Positions 33,091-36,887 of a DNA stretch of 36,887 nt are shown here, one piece after another. A program made the position numbers and the translations under genes. Numbering within the stretch: the first letter of the stretch is position 1; each line of letters begins with the position of its first letter. The notes under the pieces were generated by a model. That model was not told the DNA's origin. It worked only from the letters and a program-made list of their open reading frames with translations, and did no database searches. The DNA is taken from assembly GCA_028287115.1 (NCBI GenBank), contig JAQBQF010000345.1, positions 1 to 36,887 of the forward strand. Direction: 5' to 3'. The stretch is from Myxococcales bacterium (GTDB lineage Bacteria > Myxococcota_A > Polyangia > Haliangiales > Haliangiaceae).

Positions 33091-34341
33091 ATGACCTCAG
33101 GCGCACGTGGCAGTCTCCCCGACGGGGCGCTTGCCGTGCGGGGTCGCTCGGCGGGCGCTCCATGGCTCGCGTACGTCGCGGTGCTCGCCGCCGGCTCGTC
33201 GGCGCGGGCACAAAGCATCGACCAGCCGGTCGTCCACAGTGATCGCGAGGTCGGGCTGCTGCCGCTGATCGGGGGCGATAGCGACAACGGCTTCGGCGGC
33301 GGCGCGATCGGCAGCATCGCGGGCTACGATCATGATCGCGAGCCGTACCGTTGGCGCGTCGAGTTCGGCGCGTTCTACGCGACCAAGGGCCCGATCTTCA
33401 GTCCGAGCTACGAAGACGGCTACGCGCTGATCACGATTCCCGAGCTGATGAACAACCGCCTGCGGCTCGAGATTCGCCCATCGTTCACGAAGGACACGAG
33501 CCTGCGGTTCTACGGCATCGGCAACTACGCGCCGGATTCGGCGGTGTTCGATCCCAAGCGCGACACGTACCAGCGGCTGCATCCGCAGCTCTCGGTCGCC
33601 GGCCTGTGGAGGCTCGCACCTAGCTGGCAGTGGCTGGTCGGAGCGGACTACACGTACAACCAGCTCACGTTCGATCCGAGCAGCACGGTCGCGCTCGAGA
33701 TCACCGATCCGAACATCGGGCGGTCCCACAGCGTCGGTCGGATCGCGACGGGCATCGTCTACGATACGCGCGATAACGAGATCACGCCGACCCGAGGCCA
33801 GTATCACCAGTTCAAGGTCCGGGTGAGCCCGCGGCTCGGGGACGCGGTCCCGTATCAGTACGAACAGGCGGACGCGACGGTTCGCTTCTACACGACGCTG
33901 ATCCCGCGCCGCCTCGTGCTCGCCGTGCGCGGCGTGTTGGACGTCCAGATCGGCGATGTCCCGTTCTACGAGCTGTCGCGGTACGAGGATACGTCCGCGA
34001 TCGGCGGCGGAAACGGCGTGCGCGGCGTTCCGGCCTATCGCTTCTACGGCAAGGTGAAAGCGTTCGGTAATGTCGAGCTGCGAACCGAAGCGACGCGGTT
34101 CTCGGCGTTCGATCGCAGGTTCATTCTCGGGTTCGCCGGCTTCTTCGATGCCGGTCGGTTGTGGAGCGACATCCGGCGCTCCGATCCCATGATCGACGGC
34201 AGCGGCGTCGCTCTTCATTACGGGGTCGGTGGCGGGGTGAGAATCCAGCAAGGCCGGCAATTCCTCGTCCGTGCCGATGTGGCGTGGTCGCCGGATGCTC
34301 GGCCGATCGCCGCGTACCTGCTGGCGAATCACGCGTTCTGA
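33091..34341 (+). CDS. Omp85/BamA-type outer-membrane beta-barrel protein (surface antigen)
   Basis: 416 residues. The N-terminus holds a signal peptide with likely cleavage after ARA (about residue 40, before QSIDQP). The rest is a 16-strand-type barrel: alternating aromatic strands (YRWRVEFGAFYATKG, WQWLVGADYTYNQLTF) and the Omp85 loop motif GGGNGVRGVPAYRFYGKVKA with its VRG (about 306-325). It ends in LLANHAF, with a terminal Phe typical of outer-membrane barrels. No POTRA domains are present, so it is a short Omp85/D15-like protein, not BamA itself. Divergent from the ubiquitin-like operon; substrate unknown. Confidence 0.85.
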   Translation: MTSGARGSLPDGALAVRGRSAGAPWLAYVAVLAAGSSARAQSIDQPVVHSDREVGLLPLIGGDSDNGFGGGAIGSIAGYDHDREPYRWRVEFGAFYATKGPIFSPSYEDGYALITIPELMNNRLRLEIRPSFTKDTSLRFYGIGNYAPDSAVFDPKRDTYQRLHPQLSVAGLWRLAPSWQWLVGADYTYNQLTFDPSSTVALEITDPNIGRSHSVGRIATGIVYDTRDNEITPTRGQYHQFKVRVSPRLGDAVPYQYEQADATVRFYTTLIPRRLVLAVRGVLDVQIGDVPFYELSRYEDTSAIGGGNGVRGVPAYRFYGKVKAFGNVELRTEATRFSAFDRRFILGFAGFFDAGRLWSDIRRSDPMIDGSGVALHYGVGGGVRIQQGRQFLVRADVAWSPDARPIAAYLLANHAF

Positions 34342-34377
34342 CCGGCTGTCAGACGTCGCCCGTATGGTGTCACCACG

Positions 34378-34617
34378 ATGAACGACCTGAGCTTCACCGA
34401 GATGATCGCAGAAGCCCTGAACGCCATCGCGAATGGCGGACACACGATCGATCACGTGTTTGGCGATCGTGATGTCGATCCCTCGGTCAGATCGTCGCAA
34501 GAGGCGCACGCGATCGGATTTATCGAAGGCGCCGCGGCCGCACTCGACCTCACGGCATTGGAGCTCCTCGAAGAGCTCGGTCGCGTCAGCGCACAGCGCA
34601 GCTCGTCCGGTCGGTAG
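34378..34617 (+). CDS. Small hypothetical protein, 79 residues
   Basis: An acidic helical protein starting MNDLSFTEMIAEALNAIANG. It has a second helical half with the phrase GFIEGAAAALDLTALELLEELG. No family recognised, no signal peptide and no Cys. The start ATG 34378 has no strong ribosome-binding site. It lies 36 bases after the Omp85 gene on the same strand and may be cotranscribed. It is convergent with the MBL-fold gene. Confidence 0.5.
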   Translation: MNDLSFTEMIAEALNAIANGGHTIDHVFGDRDVDPSVRSSQEAHAIGFIEGAAAALDLTALELLEELGRVSAQRSSSGR

Positions 34618-34632
34618 AACCGCCGAGCTTTG

Positions 34633-35514
34633 CTAGGGCTGAATCCCGGGCAGCTCTTCCGGCGGCGCCGGCACCACCGGGATGTCGAGCGGATGTCCCG
34701 CATCGGCTTCGAGCTCGCGCGGGTCGTGCGAGCACACGATGTGAATCTCGGGGTGGTTGCGCCTGAGCTCGCGAAGCCGCGCCTGATTTGCTCGTCGCTG
34801 CTTGTGATCTTTGTCCATCATCCACTGATAGACCCGAAGCCCCGGCGTGCAGCGCGGCTGTTCGGGATCGAGCTCGTCGTGATCGAAGTACGCATCGCCG
34901 GCGAGCAACACCCAGCCCGTCTCGCCGCGGACCGCAATACCGGCGTGCCCGAGCGTGTGACCGATCAGCGGTACGAGCAGGATCTCTGGAGACATCCCCG
35001 GCAGGTTGCGCACGCAATCGAACCCGAACCAGGACTCACCGGCGAGCGGCTCGTAGACCGACCACCGCGGATAGGAGGACCATTGCTGCGGCCGGAAGCG
35101 TTGGCGATCGAGCCACGACTGCTGCTTGATCGCATCCTGGACCTCGCTTCGCATCATGTGAACGCGCGCTTCCGGAAAATCGTCGAGACCACCCGCATGA
35201 TCGAAGTCGAGGTGCGTGAGCACGACATGTCGCACGTCCGTGGCCGAGTAGCCCAGGCGCTCGATCTGGCGTACCGCGGTCATCTCTTCGCGAAACTCGG
35301 GATCGAGGAGCCGCAGGAAGAACCGGCTGAGTCGCTCCGCCGGCGCTTGCACATCGAGTAATCCGTAACCGGTGTCGAGGAGCACGAGCTCGTCGCCGGC
35401 TTCGACGAGGATGCAGTGACATGCGAGCTTGCCGCGTAAGCTGTTCGAGCGACCATCGATCAGACGACCACCGAGTGGACACGATGAGATGCAGTTGAGG
35501 TGGTGCACTCGCAT
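34633..35514 (-). CDS. Metallo-beta-lactamase-fold hydrolase (AHL-lactonase-like)
   Basis: 293 residues from ATG 35514; the longer frame to 35592 adds an Arg/His-rich stretch that I rejected. Motifs in order: LDTGYG (47-52), the metal motif HLDFDHAGG (101-109), GHTLGHAG (about 185-192), AGDAYFD and CSHD. The first motif reads HxDxDH instead of HxHxDH: Asp103 replaces the second His, so one zinc ligand is changed. The fold and length match N-acyl-homoserine lactonase-type enzymes of quorum quenching, but the family is broad and the substrate cannot be read from sequence. No signal peptide seen. Confidence 0.82.
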   Translation of the reverse strand: MRVHHLNCISSCPLGGRLIDGRSNSLRGKLACHCILVEAGDELVLLDTGYGLLDVQAPAERLSRFFLRLLDPEFREEMTAVRQIERLGYSATDVRHVVLTHLDFDHAGGLDDFPEARVHMMRSEVQDAIKQQSWLDRQRFRPQQWSSYPRWSVYEPLAGESWFGFDCVRNLPGMSPEILLVPLIGHTLGHAGIAVRGETGWVLLAGDAYFDHDELDPEQPRCTPGLRVYQWMMDKDHKQRRANQARLRELRRNHPEIHIVCSHDPRELEADAGHPLDIPVVPAPPEELPGIQP

Positions 35515-35601
35515 GCACTCCCAGGGAAGCAAGTGTCGTGCGAGCGTCCGGTGTCTCGCCGGCGCGCGCGCAGTCGCGTGCGTCGGGAACATCGGGCATC
35601 G

Positions 35602-36801
35602 TCAGGGAGGAGGCAGAAACGCCTTGATCGGGTGAACCTCGTACCAGCCGTGATCCGGATCGTAGCGGAACGTTCCGATGGCGATGACTTCTTGTCCGAC
35701 CGCGGGATCGTTGACCTGCGCGGCACCGAGCGCCGGATCCTTGTAGATCGGGCCGTTCTCGGTCGTCGAGCCCCACAGGTTGTAGGCGAGGTCCGCCGTC
35801 GGATACGGAATCGGCTCGTCGATATCCATTTGATCGTGGGTGTCGTTGTCCGTCGCGTACGTCGGCGTCTTGAGCCGCACGCGAACACAGACTTCTTTGC
35901 CGCTCGCGAATCGGCCGCCCGAGAGATCGCGAGCGATGTAGATCCGCGGACACTGTGCCGCAACGGTCCGTGCGTCGGGCGCGAGGATGCACACATGACG
36001 ACCGACGTCTTCGGTCGTGAAGTAGTGCGCGGCGTACGCGCCTGTCGAGGCGATCGGCAGGGCGACGTTACAGAGCTGACCGAGCGGGCAATCCATGTCC
36101 GTGTCGCAGACGCCGTTGACGTCACGCCAAGGATCGGCCCAATAGATCTCGCGCGGCGTCGGCGCGCACGTCAGCGAGGTGCGATCGCAGATCAGGCGCG
36201 CGTTGCACTCCTGGTCGAGCTTGCAGGCGGCACCAGGGCCGGCGAGGGCAGGCGGGCCACTGACGATCTCGATCGTCGGATCGTCGATGATCGGGACCAT
36301 CTCGCGCTGGTTCCACATCACGCGCCGGAACGTCCCGGTGACTTTGATCTGGGTTCCGATCTCGGGCATCGGGTGATCACCGTCGACGGTCGTCACGTGG
36401 ATGCCGAGGCCCCAGGCAGGCAACAGCTTCCCCGGCGTGAACCCGGTCTCGCCTTGCGTGACGCCCGCCGGCTTGACGCTGCGGATCAGGATGTAGTGAT
36501 CGGGCGTGCGGGGATACTGCGCGCCGGTATCGTCGTACGCGTGGGCGACGCCGCGCGCCTCCTCGTCGTCCTGGTTGACGACCCACGCGACCGGATCTTG
36601 CGGCATCGCGAGGAGGACTCTGCGCGCGAGGCGTTGCGTCGAATCGAAGGTCACGGTGTGAACCTCCCCGACGATCTCGACATGATCGCCATCCTTGGCG
36701 TTCGTCGCGATCGACTCGGGGGTCGCTTTGGTCGTCGCTTTGGTCGTGCTGTTATCGCCACATGCTCCACAGCACAACAAACACAGCAATGCGGGCCGCA
36801 T
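35602..36801 (-). CDS. Predicted Cys-rich lipoprotein
   Basis: 399 residues from ATG 36801 (an ATG five codons upstream is possible). The N-terminus MRPALLCLLCCGACGDNS is a lipoprotein signal, with cleavage before the Cys of CGACGD or an adjacent Cys. The middle region has the Cys-rich pattern GAACKLDQECNARLICD and later CDTDMDCPLGQLCNVALP. That arrangement recurs in secreted myxobacterial-type proteins. The rest is strand-rich with OB-like character (HVEIVGEVHTVTF; QIKVTGTFRRVMW). Predicted outer-membrane lipoprotein; no enzymatic motif found. Function unknown. Confidence 0.72.
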   Translation of the reverse strand: MRPALLCLLCCGACGDNSTTKATTKATPESIATNAKDGDHVEIVGEVHTVTFDSTQRLARRVLLAMPQDPVAWVVNQDDEEARGVAHAYDDTGAQYPRTPDHYILIRSVKPAGVTQGETGFTPGKLLPAWGLGIHVTTVDGDHPMPEIGTQIKVTGTFRRVMWNQREMVPIIDDPTIEIVSGPPALAGPGAACKLDQECNARLICDRTSLTCAPTPREIYWADPWRDVNGVCDTDMDCPLGQLCNVALPIASTGAYAAHYFTTEDVGRHVCILAPDARTVAAQCPRIYIARDLSGGRFASGKEVCVRVRLKTPTYATDNDTHDQMDIDEPIPYPTADLAYNLWGSTTENGPIYKDPALGAAQVNDPAVGQEVIAIGTFRYDPDHGWYEVHPIKAFLPPP

Positions 36802-36847
36802 GCGAGGAGTTTGCACCGAATCGCCCGCGGGTGTTAGCGGCCCGTCG

Positions 36848-36887
36848 ATGAATCGCGATTCCGGCGAGCGCTTGCTGGACGGCGGCG
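36848..36887 (+). CDS. Possible start of a divergent gene, cut by the window edge
   Basis: An ATG at 36848 opens a frame (MNRDSGERLLDGG) that is still open at the window end. It would be divergent from the lipoprotein gene with a 46-base gap. Only 13 residues are visible, so no family can be given and the start could be fortuitous. Confidence 0.25.
   Translation, partial: MNRDSGERLLDGG

Overview
The window is GC-rich, gene-dense DNA with almost no intergenic space. Many same-strand genes overlap by 1-4 bases and several convergent genes have abutting stop codons. Alpha-2-macroglobulin-like proteins, multi-sensor histidine kinases, a KaiC-type ATPase, an ECF sigma factor with a C-terminal extension, a Cys-rich lipoprotein and an Omp85 barrel together suggest a myxobacterium-like member of the old Deltaproteobacteria. 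This is inferred from gene content; there is no rRNA or other phylogenetic marker. I saw no tRNA, rRNA, CRISPR array, insertion sequence or phage gene.

Layout. (1) 1-3432: an alpha-2-macroglobulin-type protein encoded as two translationally coupled genes, the second with its own signal peptide and the thioester motif. (2) 3433-7742: RMD1/DUF155-like, TerB-like, unknown, CBS-pair and KimA-like APC permease genes. (3) 7726-13755: a signalling block. On the minus strand lie a small helical protein, a double-domain KaiC-like ATPase and a PAS histidine kinase. Divergent from them is a large RsbRD-GAF-PAS-GAF histidine kinase, and its start is preceded by a perfect 25-bp tandem duplication. (4) 13852-21067: a six-gene operon with the architecture of a group 4 membrane-bound hydrogenase (HyfB, C, E, F, G and a fused H/I). 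Its large subunit lacks all four nickel-iron cysteines, so it is best called an energy-converting hydrogenase-related (Ehr) complex. (5) 21194-24756: a DGPF/YCII protein, a small unknown and an ECF42-type sigma factor, then a TVP38-like membrane protein and a small lipoprotein. (6) 24759-32870, minus strand: a nine-gene operon that looks like a membrane-associated ubiquitin-like conjugation system. (7) 33091-36887: an Omp85-type barrel, a short unknown, a metallo-beta-lactamase-fold hydrolase, a Cys-rich lipoprotein and the possible start of another gene.

The standout is region 6. Reading from its promoter side, it encodes a YukD-like beta-grasp protein, a ThiF/E1-like adenylating enzyme and a membrane-anchored JAMM isopeptidase. 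These are followed by a polytopic FHA protein, a RING/PHD-like membrane protein, a DUF2752 membrane protein and a second RING/PHD-like membrane protein. The last two genes are a membrane-tethered trypsin-like protease and an E2-fold protein (HPN motif plus catalytic Cys) fused to a 22-cysteine zinc-binding tail. The two RING-like domains have identical metal-ligand spacing. Thus modifier, E1, E2, candidate E3s and a deconjugase sit together with a phosphothreonine reader and a predicted extracytoplasmic protease. Computational surveys have described prokaryotic neighbourhoods with Ubl/E1/E2/JAB genes. I cannot say from sequence alone whether this exact gene set has been described.
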